A stretch of DNA of 64,000 nucleotides from Microbacterium trichothecenolyticum (GTDB lineage Bacteria; Actinomycetota; Actinomycetes; Actinomycetales; Microbacteriaceae). The notes under the pieces were generated by a model that saw only the letters and a program-made list of their open reading frames with translations, ran no database searches and was not told where the DNA came from. A program made the position numbers and the translations under genes. Positions 53,076 through 62,320 of this stretch are shown one piece after another. How positions within the stretch are numbered: the stretch's first letter is position 1; each line of letters begins with the position of its first letter. The stretch covers positions 3,472,001-3,536,000 of the forward strand of contig NZ_JAUTBF010000001.1 of NCBI RefSeq assembly GCF_030818955.1. The letters are read 5' to 3'.

Positions 53076-54134
53076 TCACCGTCGCTCGAGGCACACGAGC
53101 CCCGCCCGATCGTCCCATGAGGGCACGGGCTCGAAGCCGAACCGACGGTAGAGCCGGGTGGCGGGCTCGCGCCAGTCCCACACCGACAGGCGCACGGGCG
53201 GCACGGCACCGTCGACCGCGGCGGCGACGAGTGTCGCTCCCACGCCGTGCCCGCGGGCGCGCGGCGTCGTCCACAGGCGCGAGATGTCGGTCGCCGTCGG
53301 TGATGTGGCGACGACCACCATGCCGCAGTCTTCTGCGCCGACCGAGGCGATCAGCACGCGGCTGTCGCGGAACGCGGTGGCCGGTTCGGCGATCTCGCGC
53401 GCGTACCGCTCGGGAAGCGGTGCGTCCGCCGCAGTCAGCCCCCGCTCGACCTTCTCCCTCTCCGTCTGGCGCAGGTACGCCCCGACCAGGGCGGAGACGA
53501 CGTCCGTGTCGCGCGGGAACACGGCGGTGCGTACCGTCACGGCCGGTGCTGTCACGACGGCTGCCCGTGCGTCGGGGAAATCCCGTGGCGTCCGTGCATC
53601 ACTCACTCGTGCACGACCCCCCTCGTGGCCCGTCCAGTCTCGGCGCAGCACGCTGTAGGCGACGGATGCCACTGGTTCGGCCCCGTCGACCGGCCACCCG
53701 TCGCGGTAATACGCCTCCTGCACCCACCCGCAGCGATCGAAGGTGCGGCGCATCGCATGGTTGTCCTCGCGCGTCTGGCCCTCGAAGCGGATCACGGCGG
53801 GCCGCTCGCGGAACACTCGGTCCACGGCCGCGGACAGGGCTCTCGCGCCGAGGCCGTGTCCACGCCACGCCTCAGCGAGACGCAGGTCGACCATCGCGGT
53901 CGCGTCGGCGAGATCGTCGAGACGCATCAGGCCCACGCGACCCCGCTCGTCGTCGTCGATCCACAGGCTCTCGGTCGTCTCATCGCCCCACGCTCCGGCG
54001 TCGATCGCCTCATGGACCTCCGCCGCTGTCGGCCGGACACGCACATGGAAGGGGAAGGCATTACGGGTGAGGAACGCGACGAGACTCTCGCGGTCTGCTC
54101 CGGCGGCGTCGAGGAGTGTCAGGCGCAGACTCAT
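53076..54134 (-). CDS. Protein with two GNAT N-acetyltransferase domains
   Basis: 352 residues from ATG 54134. Domain 1 (about 5-170) has the acetyl-CoA loop RLAEAWRGHGLGARAL and the NHAMRRTFDRCGW motif; domain 2 (about 190-352) has WTTPRARGHGVGATLV and ATRLYRRFGFEPV. Both keep the R/QxxGxG/A pyrophosphate-binding signature, so either may be active; the substrate cannot be told. Its last 249 bp are duplicated at 44698-44946. Confidence 0.88.
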   Translation of the reverse strand: MSLRLTLLDAAGADRESLVAFLTRNAFPFHVRVRPTAAEVHEAIDAGAWGDETTESLWIDDDERGRVGLMRLDDLADATAMVDLRLAEAWRGHGLGARALSAAVDRVFRERPAVIRFEGQTREDNHAMRRTFDRCGWVQEAYYRDGWPVDGAEPVASVAYSVLRRDWTGHEGGRARVSDARTPRDFPDARAAVVTAPAVTVRTAVFPRDTDVVSALVGAYLRQTEREKVERGLTAADAPLPERYAREIAEPATAFRDSRVLIASVGAEDCGMVVVATSPTATDISRLWTTPRARGHGVGATLVAAAVDGAVPPVRLSVWDWREPATRLYRRFGFEPVPSWDDRAGLVCLERR

Positions 54135-54163
54135 GCCCCCCACCGTAGGCGCAGCTCGGCGGG

Positions 54164-55569
54164 TCAGAACGTCTTGGACGCGAGCGCGGGCGACTGGGTG
54201 ATGGCATCCATCAGCACTCTCTCGCCGGGAAAGAGAGTGTCGTGGTACACGTCGCCGAACGCGAACGGGGCGCGCATGTGCCAGATGGATGCGCCCGTGC
54301 ACCAGCGCGATTGCAGGGGGGCGCGCAGGACCGACGAGTACAGCAGCGCCTGCACCTCGTGGTCGGGATCGCCCGTGGGTGGGCTGCTACCTTCTTGCAG
54401 CGCGAGACCGTCGACACGCGGCTGCATCCCCACCTCGGTGATGAGGAATGGGATCTGCAACTGGTCGCAGACCGTCTCGAGCTTGCCGAGATGGTCGTCG
54501 GTCAGCCCGCCCGCCCCGCGCCACCCCGCGACGAGCTCGTCGACGGTGATGTTCGGCGCCTCGGGGGTGTAGATCTTGTCGGTCAGGCGGATCCACGAGT
54601 TGATGCCGAACACGTCGAGCAGCTGCGCCATGTGCGGCGTCTTCTGCGGGAGCCAGTAGGTGTACAGCAGGAACAGCTCGAGGGTGGTGAAGGCGGCGGT
54701 GAGCTTGACCCCGGGCTGCGCGGCGCGCAGCTGCGCCAGCATCGGCACCCATCGTGCGTAGTGCTCCGCCGCCGTCTGGTAGGGCTGCTCGCAGGTGACC
54801 GACAGGTACTCCACGTCGTTGTCCGCGCAGAGCTGAGCGAAGTGCGTCAGCTGCGCGCCCCAGTTGACGAAGAAGTCGTCGAGGGAGGACGGCACGTAGT
54901 TCGCGCGATAGAACCCGTCGCCGTCCTTCTCTGTGGCGATGTGCGGCTTCACGAGCGTGATCCGTACGCCGCGGCTTTTCGCGAGGGCGAAGACGGCTTC
55001 GATGCGCTCGTCGGACACCCGCCTGAAGGTGGTCGAGGTGGGATCGGAGATGTAGCAGAGCACGACGAGCGCCGCGTTCGCGCCGAGGCGCGCGATGCGG
55101 TCGAGCTCCCGCGCGGTGACCGTCAGCGGTGTCGTCGCGTCGAGGCTCAGCGAGACGCTGAGGTCACGTTTGATCTCGCCGACCGTACCCGCGAACGATC
55201 GGCGTCGACGTTCCTTGCGGTGCCCGACCTCGATGTCGAACGCATAGGGACCGGTCGCCGTGGGGCGTCCCACCAACGCAGACCCCGAGATGGCCAGGCC
55301 GGCGGGGAGGACGCCGCCCACCACCTGGAGCGTAACCTCGTCGAAGCGCGACTGGGGGCGGTAGACGGAGTCCCAGACGTGCAGGTCGAGGTCTTCCGCG
55401 CTCGCGGTGGGCGTCACCGAGGCCGTGGGCCGGGAGCTGTGTGCGAGGCCGTCGTCACGGGGGCGTGAGGCGCTCCCTGCAGCATCGCGGTGCCGACCGC
55501 GGCGCACCCCGCACCGAGGCCCACGACGCCGAGGGCGCCGAGCATGATCGTGCGACGTGAGACGTCCAC
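54164..55569 (-). pseudogene. Secreted glycosidase-like lipoprotein, frameshifted after the signal peptide
   Basis: GTG 55569 (GGGAGGGG upstream) begins a Tat/lipoprotein signal (SRRTIMLGALGVVGLGAGCAAVG). At a TGTGTG run (55438-55443) the frame shifts, and the body continues in another frame for about 420 residues. The body has a short Ig-like part, then a TIM-barrel-like domain (LTHFAQLCADNDVEYLSVTCEQ and PFLITEVGMQPRVDG) whose two glutamates sit where clan GH-A enzymes such as GH113 mannanases carry the acid/base and nucleophile. Function as a cell-surface glycosidase is inference. A dinucleotide slip could be a true mutation, an on/off switch or an error. Confidence 0.7.
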
Positions 55570-55711
55570 TCGAGTCCCCTCCCGATGCGATGTCGACGTC
55601 GACCGATGAAGGGGTGATGCACCCGGGCGGTTCGGGCCGCGCGGCTCCCCGCACTCAGCGTAGAGGGACCGTGCGCCGGGGGTCATCGAGATCGAGGAGG
55701 TCAGTGACGAT

Positions 55712-55885
55712 TCATGCCCGATACTCGGCTGACGTGCGTCGAGGTGCCACGGAAGTCTCTTCGCAAGGGAAAGCGAAATCCCCTTCCGCGAAGTGGTACT
55801 CGTAGAAAGTGGCTCCGTCGTGTTCGATGGCTGAGCGCGGGACACTGCTTGCGTCGAGCGCTGTGTGGAACTGTTCTAGCGTCAC
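55712..55885 (-). CDS. Doubtful short coding fragment
   Basis: 57 codons from a GTG at 55885, rich in plausible residues (LEQFHTALDASSVPRSAIEHDGATFYEYHFAEGDFAF) but with weaker third-position GC than its neighbours and no clear ribosome site. It could be a remnant of a longer acquired gene. The rest of 55570-56009 shows nothing recognisable. Confidence 0.25.
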   Translation of the reverse strand: MTLEQFHTALDASSVPRSAIEHDGATFYEYHFAEGDFAFPCEETSVAPRRTSAEYRA

Positions 55886-56009
55886 CGATCCGGACTCCGC
55901 TGGGCGATACCGATAGCCAGAATGGCGGTTGCGGTCTTGCGGGGGTTTCTCAGGAGGGTCGCCGCCCGCGAGGATGAAGTAGCTTGTGTGAACGACCAGG
56001 AGGTGGCAC

Positions 56010-56207
56010 ATGAAACAGTGGATCATTCTGATGGCCGTGGTACTGACCATCCTCGCGGCCCTCTGGATCTCCGTGTCGGTCCTCGGTGCGGGTTCCCCTG
56101 TGCCGCCGATTCTCGCAGGGCTGGCAGTTGCCGTCACGGGTGGAGGTTCCATGATCATCCGTCGACGAAATCGAAGGGTGAGTGCTCCAGCCTCCCTCAC
56201 GTCTTGA
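56010..56207 (+). CDS. Small two-helix membrane protein
   Basis: 65 residues with an excellent ribosome site (CAGGAGGTGGCAC) before ATG 56010. Two hydrophobic helices (WIILMAVVLTILAALWISVSVL and PPILAGLAVAVTGGGSMII) joined by a short Gly/Pro turn, ending in a basic cytoplasmic tail (RRRNRR). Family not recognised; it converges on the luciferase-like gene 22 bp away. Confidence 0.65.
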   Translation: MKQWIILMAVVLTILAALWISVSVLGAGSPVPPILAGLAVAVTGGGSMIIRRRNRRVSAPASLTS

Positions 56208-56229
56208 AGATCAGGACCGCACCGTACGT

Positions 56230-57270
56230 CTAGACCATGATTGATGCGTTGTTGGGCACCCAACCCAACGACGGAGCGACGTGCCGCGCGAAGTTCTCGA
56301 CGAGGCGGAGGTTGAATTCGACACCCATCTGCGACGGGATCGTCAGCATAAGGGTGTCGGCGCTCATCACTGCGGCATCGTTCTGCAGCTGCTCGACGAG
56401 CTTGTCGGGGGTGGCTGCATAGGTCTTACCGAACGTCGAGCGCATGCCGTCGATCACGCCGATCTGGTCGCTGCCCGCGGAGCCGCCGAAGTACAGCTCG
56501 TCTTCCTCGCTGACGATGGGGAAGATGCTGCGGCTGACCGAGGTGCGGGGCTCGCCCGCGTGCCCGGCCTCGCGCCACGCGGCGCGGAACGCGTCGAGCT
56601 GCTGCGCCTGGAGGATGTCGAAGGGAGTGCCGTCGGCTTCGGTGAGCAGCGTCGACGACATGAGGTTGATGCCGAGGCGACCGGCCCACTCGGCGGTCGC
56701 GGTCGTGCCGGCGCCCCACCACACGCGCTGTCTCAGACCGGGGGAGTGCGGCTCGATACGCTGCAGCCCCGTGCCGCCGCCGAACGGGCTGTGCGGATCG
56801 CGTTCGGCGAGGCCTTCGCCGTCGATGGCGCGCAGGAACAGGTCGAAGTGGTCGCGGGCGATGTCGGCACCCCGCGGGTCCTGCGACCCTGTGTAGCCGA
56901 ACGCCTCGTAGCCGCGCACGACCGTCTCGGGTGACCCCCGGCTCACGCCGAGCGCGAGCCGGTTGCCGCTGATGAGGTCGACGGATGCCGCCTCCTCGGC
57001 GAGCATGAGGGGGTTCTCGTATCGCATGTCGATGACGCCCGTCCCGACTTCGATGCGAGAGGTACGTGCGGCGATGGCGGCGAGCAGCGGCATGGGGGCG
57101 GCCTGCTGGCGGGCGAAATGGTGCACGCGGAACGAGATGCCGTTGACTCCCAGGTCGTCCATGCCCTGGGCGAGGTCGATTGCCTGGAGCATCGAGTCGC
57201 CGGCGGACAGGTGATGACCACCGCCGAGGGGGCCGTAGTGGCCGAAGGAGAGGGTGCCGAAAGAGCGCAT
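56230..57270 (-). CDS. LLM-class flavin-dependent monooxygenase (luciferase-like)
   Basis: 346 residues of the bacterial luciferase superfamily: TIM-barrel motifs LAAIAARTSRIEVGTGVIDMRYENPLMLAEEAASVDLISGNRLALGVSRGSPETVV and VWWGAGTTATAEWAGRLGINLMSS. These enzymes use reduced FMN (or F420) from a partner reductase to oxygenate small molecules such as sulfonates, EDTA-like compounds or alkanes. No partner reductase is nearby, so the substrate cannot be assigned. ATG 57270 has GAAAG upstream. Confidence 0.9.
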   Translation of the reverse strand: MRSFGTLSFGHYGPLGGGHHLSAGDSMLQAIDLAQGMDDLGVNGISFRVHHFARQQAAPMPLLAAIAARTSRIEVGTGVIDMRYENPLMLAEEAASVDLISGNRLALGVSRGSPETVVRGYEAFGYTGSQDPRGADIARDHFDLFLRAIDGEGLAERDPHSPFGGGTGLQRIEPHSPGLRQRVWWGAGTTATAEWAGRLGINLMSSTLLTEADGTPFDILQAQQLDAFRAAWREAGHAGEPRTSVSRSIFPIVSEEDELYFGGSAGSDQIGVIDGMRSTFGKTYAATPDKLVEQLQNDAAVMSADTLMLTIPSQMGVEFNLRLVENFARHVAPSLGWVPNNASIMV

Positions 57271-57359
57271 GTCCGATGCAACGCCTCTGCGCGAGATCTA
57301 TTCCCGTGCATGTACCGATCGACGACCCCGCGGTGTCGGCCATGTGGAACCATTCAGGG

Positions 57360-58136
57360 ATGGACGATGACGTGCGCGAAGAACTGCAGCGTCTGCGCGC
57401 GCGGGCGTATGGACCTGGCGGCGATATCGAGAGCGACCCTCGCGCGTGGGCGCGCCTGTGGGATCTCGAGGACCTCGAGAAGCAGGAGCGCGAACGCGCG
57501 CAGGGGGCTGCTGTTGCCGACGCCCGCGACGGCGAGGCACCACCGTCGGCGCAGTCCGTGCGCACCGCCGCGCCGACGGACACGATCCCGGATGCTGAAG
57601 ACCCGACGCCCGCCGCGCATCCCGTTCCCCTGCTGCGTACGCGTCGTCGGATCTGGGTCGCCGCGCTCGCCCTCGCCGCTGTCGCGGCGGTGGCCAGCGC
57701 CGCGACCGCCGCGGGCACGTCGTTCACGGCGGTGGACCGCGCGACGGGGACCGCTCAGGTCGATGCCCTGACACCTGCGCCCGACGTGGAGCTGGACGCG
57801 GCGGGCTATCTCGGCTTCGACCCGGAGCAGACCATCGGGTACGCCGACTACTACGGATTGACGGCTTTCGCGGGTTCCACGCAGATCGACTCGGAGGGCA
57901 GCCGGGCCGATTGCCTGCTGCTCGCCGACACCGTAGCCCTCAAAGATGCCGACAGCACCCGGCGCAGTAGCGGCGTGCGATCGGGCGGGTGCGGCGCGGG
58001 CCCGTTCCCGGCGACCGTGGAGTTCGTCGTGACCTCCTCGTTCCCCGCCGAGTTCCGTGCGCGCTTCCCGGTCGGTAGCGCCGTGCAGTTCGTGCGCGAC
58101 GGCGACGACATCGGCGTCTTCACCGACGCGCGGTGA
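57360..58136 (+). CDS. Single-pass membrane protein, uncharacterised
   Basis: 258 residues. The cytoplasmic N-terminus (MDDDVREELQRLRARAYGPGGDIESDPRAWARLWDLEDL) is followed by a disordered linker, one helix (IWVAALALAAVAAVASAATAA) and an outside domain of about 130 residues with two cysteines (SRADCLLLADT; RSGGCGAG). The N-terminal EL-RLRARAYGP pattern recurs in Microbacteriaceae membrane proteins of unknown function. No ribosome site before ATG 57360. Confidence 0.7.
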   Translation: MDDDVREELQRLRARAYGPGGDIESDPRAWARLWDLEDLEKQERERAQGAAVADARDGEAPPSAQSVRTAAPTDTIPDAEDPTPAAHPVPLLRTRRRIWVAALALAAVAAVASAATAAGTSFTAVDRATGTAQVDALTPAPDVELDAAGYLGFDPEQTIGYADYYGLTAFAGSTQIDSEGSRADCLLLADTVALKDADSTRRSSGVRSGGCGAGPFPATVEFVVTSSFPAEFRARFPVGSAVQFVRDGDDIGVFTDAR

Positions 58137-58212
58137 GGGGTGGGTCCACCCGGCCCCGCGCTTTCACGCCTGTCGGAGGACTCGCCTGCCGCTCGGATGA
58201 GAGGGTGGAGCA

Positions 58213-60744
58213 ATGCCCTCCCTCCTCGAGCACGTGCCCGCCGGCAGCGACCCGGATGCCGTGTACCTGGGCTTCGTCGAGTGGGCGGCCTCGCGGGGCC
58301 TGACGCTCTACCCGGCGCAGGACGAGGCGATCATCGAGATCGTGTCGGGCGCGAACGTCATCTTGTCGACCCCGACCGGAACGGGCAAGTCGCTCGTCGC
58401 CGTGGCCGCGCACGCGGCATCCCTCGCCCGGGGCGGCCGCACCTATTACACGGCGCCGATCAAGGCGCTCGTGAGCGAGAAGTTCTTCGCGCTCGTCGAC
58501 ATCTTCGGCGCCGAGAACGTCGGGATGGTCACGGGGGACTCCTCGGTCAATGCGGACGCGCCGATCGTGTGCTGCACGGCGGAGATCCTCGCGAACCTCG
58601 CCCTGCGGCAGGGAGCGGATGCCGAGGTGGCCCAAGTGGTGATGGACGAGTTCCACTACTACGGCGAGGCCGACCGTGGGTGGGCGTGGCAGGTGCCGCT
58701 GCTGCTGTTGACGCGGGCGCAGTTCATCCTCATGTCGGCAACCCTCGGCGACGTCACCGACATCGCCGACGACCTGTCGCGCCGCACGGGCCGGCCGACG
58801 GCGCGGGTGACCGGCGTCGAGCGTCCCGTTCCCCTGCACTTCGAGTACGCCCGCACCCCCGTGCACGAGACGGTGCAGGAGCTGCTCGACACCCGCCAGG
58901 CGCCGATCTACGTCGTGCACTTCTCGCAGGCGGCAGCGATGGAGCGGGCGCAGGCGCTGTCGTCGATCCGCATCATCGGACGCGAGCAGCGCGACGAGAT
59001 CGCCGAGGCGATCGGCGGCTTCCGCTTCACCACCGGTTTCGGCAAGACGCTGTCGCGCTACGTGCGCGCCGGCATCGGCGTGCACCACGCCGGCATGCTG
59101 CCCCGTTACCGCCGGCTCGTCGAGACGCTCGCGCAGCGCGGGCTCCTGCGCGTCATCTGCGGCACCGACACCCTCGGCGTCGGTATCAACGTGCCGATCC
59201 GCACCGTTCTCATGACGGCGCTGACGAAGTACGACGGCACGCGCATGCGCCAGCTCACCGCGCGCGAGTTCCACCAGATCGCGGGCCGCGCGGGGCGGGC
59301 CGGCTACGACACGGCGGGAACGGTCGTCGTCATGGCGCCGGATCATGAGATCGAGAACGCCGCGCAGATCCTCAAGGCCGGCGACGACCTCAAGAAGCAG
59401 AAGAAGATCGTGCGCAAGAAGGCGCCGCAGGGCTTCGTCAACTGGACCGAGCAGAGCTACGACCGTCTCGTCGCCGCCGAGCCCGAGCCTCTGACGCCGC
59501 AGATGAAGCTGTCGGCCGCCATGCTCATCAACGTCATCGCACGCGGCGGCGATGTCTTCGGCAACGTCCGCTCGCTCGTGTTCGACAATCACGAGCCCCG
59601 CGCGCGCCAGTACGACCTCGCCCGCCGCGCTCTCGCGATCTTCCGCACCCTCGTTCAGGCGGGCGTGGTCGAGGCCGGGCCGGACGGCATCAGGCTCACC
59701 GTCGACCTGCAGCCGAACTTCGCGCTCAACCAGCCGCTGTCGCCGTTCGCGCTCGCCGCGATCGAGATGCTCGACCCCGAGGTCGAACTCGGCAGGGGAC
59801 CGGATGCCACGGCCCCCGGCGGCAGCCTGGGCACCGGGCACTACGCGCTCGACGTCGTCAGCGTCATCGAGGCGACGCTCGACGACCCGCGCCCGATCCT
59901 GTCGCAGCAGCAGTTCCGCGCGCGCGGCGAGGCGGTCGCGGCGATGAAGCGCGAGGGGATCGAGTACGACGAGCGCATGGAGCTGCTCGAGGAGATCACC
60001 TGGCCGAAGCCGCTCGACGAGCTCCTCGCGCAGGCGTACGAGGTGTTCGCGTCGAGCCAGCCGTGGATCCGCGACTTCGAGCTCTCGCCCAAGTCGGTCG
60101 TGCGCGACATGTTCGAGCGGGCGTGCTCGTTCGGCGAGTACGTGTCGCTGTACCAGCTCGCCCGTAGCGAAGGGCTCGTGCTGCGATACCTCAGCGACGC
60201 GTACCGCGCGATCCGCCAGACCGTGCCGGTCGACGCGCAGACGCCCGACCTGCTCGACCTCATCGCGTGGCTCGGCGAGCTCGTTCGGCAGGTCGACTCC
60301 AGCCTCGTCGACGAGTGGGAGCAGCTCATCAATCCGGCCGACGACCCATCGGCTCCCGTGGTGCCGCCGGCGCCGCCGTCGATCCTCACCAACCGGCGCG
60401 CGTTCGTCGTGCTCGTGCGCAACGAGATGTTCCGCCGCGTCCAGCTCGCCGCCCTGCAGAAGGACGACGAGCTCGTCGAGCTGGACCCGGACGTCGACTG
60501 GCCCGGCGTGCTCGACAGCTACTTCGACGAACATGACGCGATCGGCACCGGGGGAGCGGCGCGCTCGTCGGCGCTGGTCGAGATCGACGAGTCCGTGGCG
60601 TCGGAGGGCGTCTGGCGGGTCGAGCAGACGATCGACGACCCCGAGGGCGACCACGATTGGCGCATCCGCGCCGAGGTCGACCTCGCGGCCTCCGAGGAGG
60701 AGGGCACGGCGGTCGTGCGGGTCACCGAGGTGTTGCGGCTCTGA
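58213..60744 (+). CDS. Ski2-like DExH-box helicase with DUF3516 C-terminus
   Basis: 843 residues. Motif I STPTGTGKS, motif II MDEFHYYGE (DEFH), motif III MSATLGD, motif VI HQIAGRAGRAGYDT. The second RecA domain is followed by a long winged-helix/DUF3516 region (about 400-830) found in actinobacterial family members. Ski2-like proteins unwind RNA or structured DNA with ATP; the actinobacterial member is often near DNA-repair or RNA-turnover genes, but the role is not settled. GAGGGTGGAGC lies before ATG 58213. Confidence 0.92.
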   Translation: MPSLLEHVPAGSDPDAVYLGFVEWAASRGLTLYPAQDEAIIEIVSGANVILSTPTGTGKSLVAVAAHAASLARGGRTYYTAPIKALVSEKFFALVDIFGAENVGMVTGDSSVNADAPIVCCTAEILANLALRQGADAEVAQVVMDEFHYYGEADRGWAWQVPLLLLTRAQFILMSATLGDVTDIADDLSRRTGRPTARVTGVERPVPLHFEYARTPVHETVQELLDTRQAPIYVVHFSQAAAMERAQALSSIRIIGREQRDEIAEAIGGFRFTTGFGKTLSRYVRAGIGVHHAGMLPRYRRLVETLAQRGLLRVICGTDTLGVGINVPIRTVLMTALTKYDGTRMRQLTAREFHQIAGRAGRAGYDTAGTVVVMAPDHEIENAAQILKAGDDLKKQKKIVRKKAPQGFVNWTEQSYDRLVAAEPEPLTPQMKLSAAMLINVIARGGDVFGNVRSLVFDNHEPRARQYDLARRALAIFRTLVQAGVVEAGPDGIRLTVDLQPNFALNQPLSPFALAAIEMLDPEVELGRGPDATAPGGSLGTGHYALDVVSVIEATLDDPRPILSQQQFRARGEAVAAMKREGIEYDERMELLEEITWPKPLDELLAQAYEVFASSQPWIRDFELSPKSVVRDMFERACSFGEYVSLYQLARSEGLVLRYLSDAYRAIRQTVPVDAQTPDLLDLIAWLGELVRQVDSSLVDEWEQLINPADDPSAPVVPPAPPSILTNRRAFVVLVRNEMFRRVQLAALQKDDELVELDPDVDWPGVLDSYFDEHDAIGTGGAARSSALVEIDESVASEGVWRVEQTIDDPEGDHDWRIRAEVDLAASEEEGTAVVRVTEVLRL

Positions 60745-60863
60745 GCGCTCCTCCCCATCCGGCGGATGGGTGAAGTTCTGCACGGGTCATGGACGCGTCC
60801 CGGTGAAACCCCACGGAGACGGTTACAGTCGGTCGCATCCCCTGCTCGGAGAAGGAGGCCGAC

Positions 60864-61211
60864 ATGGAGTCCCTGCCGCTCATCGCCACAGCCGTCGGGC
60901 TTCTCGTGTCGACGTCCGTCACCCTGCTCGGCGGCATGAAGTGGATGCTGGGGCGGGTCGAGCAGCGTACCGACGCCCGATTCGATCGTGTGGACCAGCG
61001 CTTCGCGCTCATGGAGGCACGCTTCGACCGCATGGATCGGCGGTTCGACCGCATGGACGAGCGGTTCGACCGTATGGATGAGCGGTTCGACCGCATGGAG
61101 GCGAGCACCGACGAGCGGTTCACCGCCGTGGGCACGTCGCTCGCCGAGGTCAAGATCGCGATCGCGCGCCTCGAAGGCCCGCGGCCGCCCTTCCTGATCG
61201 CCCGCGGGTGA
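60864..61211 (+). CDS. Membrane-anchored heptad-repeat coiled-coil protein
   Basis: 115 residues. One N-terminal helix (LIATAVGLLVSTSVTLLGGM) anchors a run of near-identical seven-residue units (FDRVDQR, FALMEAR, FDRMDRR, FDRMDER, FDRMDER, FDRMEAS) that form a regular coiled coil about 45 residues long, then AEVKIAIARLEG. The repeat is written as 21-bp near-identical DNA units, so its length may vary between strains. Similar short tethered coiled coils occur next to toxins and in phage-like genes, but nothing here indicates which. GAAGGAGG before ATG 60864. Confidence 0.8.
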   Translation: MESLPLIATAVGLLVSTSVTLLGGMKWMLGRVEQRTDARFDRVDQRFALMEARFDRMDRRFDRMDERFDRMDERFDRMEASTDERFTAVGTSLAEVKIAIARLEGPRPPFLIARG

Positions 61212-61288
61212 TCCTCGCCGGCACCATCACGGGCGGGGCGGATGCCGAGACGCAGGCCCTGGCATCCGGAGCGCGAGGCGTCGACTGA

Positions 61289-62209
61289 TCAGCCGCGCGG
61301 AGAGGCGTCGCGGCGGCGCCTCAAGAAGCGGCGCACGACGAGACCGACGACCGCGACGACGATCGTGACCGCGAGAGATGGCAGGGCGAGATCCGGCATG
61401 GAGAGCGCCGCGAAGAAGACGCTCACGCCGTAATCGGCCATGTCGGGGAGGCTGTTGGCGAGCACGCGGCTGCCGGCGGACGAGGCGAGAGCTGTCGTGA
61501 GGGGCGGCACGACCCACACGAGGACCAGGCCGATCACCGCGGCGACGACCCGCCCCACCGTGTCGATGCCCGTCCACGCGATGGCCGCACCGACCAGCGC
61601 CGGGCCGAGGAAGAACGTCAGCGGCAGGACGGCCGAGAACGGCGAGTCGAAGGTGAAGGGCAGCGTCATCCATGCCCCGATCCAGATGCCCGCGGCCATG
61701 GCTCCGATTGAGAGGGCGACTCCCGCACCGGCGCGGGGAGCGGATGACAGCAGAGAGGCCGTGAGGAGCGACACCACCACCACGAGGGCGCACACGGCGA
61801 CGAGCAGCACGAGGTAGAAGATCGACTCCAGGCGGTGCTGGAGCACGCTCCGTGTGGTGAGCGCGGTCTGAACGATCGCGACGAGCTGGACGACCGCGAG
61901 TCCTCCGACCGTCGCCGTTCCCCGCACGAGGCCCGGACGCGACCCCTGCGCACGGGCCACAATCCCGGCCGCCGCGCCGCCCACCACGAGCAGGACGATG
62001 ATCGTCGTGATCTCGTACTGGCTGAAGGGCAGGAGGACCAAGGGCCCCAACCGCGAGACGTCGTCGGTGTTCTCGAGGTTCTGCAGCGGCAGGAACGGGC
62101 CGGTGGTCAGCCAGGGGAGCAGCCCGACGATCGCCCCGACCGCTCCGACGAGCAGGAACCAGGCGACCTCTCGGCGTGCGGGCGCGTCCGGCATCTGGTC
62201 GTTCGTCAT
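61289..62209 (-). CDS. Multi-pass membrane protein, uncharacterised
   Basis: 306 residues with about eight hydrophobic helices, starting EVAWFLLVGAVGAIVGLLPWL, and a basic C-terminal tail (RRFLRRRRDASPRG). No transporter or enzyme motif was recognised. It has no close operon partner; the next gene (dps) starts about 110 bp away on the same strand and is separated from it by an untranslated gap. Confidence 0.7.
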   Translation of the reverse strand: MTNDQMPDAPARREVAWFLLVGAVGAIVGLLPWLTTGPFLPLQNLENTDDVSRLGPLVLLPFSQYEITTIIVLLVVGGAAAGIVARAQGSRPGLVRGTATVGGLAVVQLVAIVQTALTTRSVLQHRLESIFYLVLLVAVCALVVVVSLLTASLLSSAPRAGAGVALSIGAMAAGIWIGAWMTLPFTFDSPFSAVLPLTFFLGPALVGAAIAWTGIDTVGRVVAAVIGLVLVWVVPPLTTALASSAGSRVLANSLPDMADYGVSVFFAALSMPDLALPSLAVTIVVAVVGLVVRRFLRRRRDASPRG

Positions 62210-62320
62210 GGGATCCCGTTCCCCGGCGGGCCGCCGGCGGCTCCGACGCTATCGGGTACCGAGCCGAAACGACGGATGCCGAGGCCCTGAGGCCCCGGCA
62301 TCCGGTGTGATCGTTCTGGT

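Noticed and set aside
44000-53100. A prophage or IS-mediated island
   Set aside because: No integrase, transposase, phage gene, tRNA attachment site or terminal inverted repeats were seen; only duplicated gene ends support insertion.
55414-55845. A short stand-alone protein ahead of the glycosidase-like gene
   Set aside because: It is just the signal peptide of that gene in the frame before the TGTGTG slip.
58120-60783. An 887-codon - strand frame opposite the helicase gene
   Set aside because: Same reason: shadow of a gene with clear helicase motifs.
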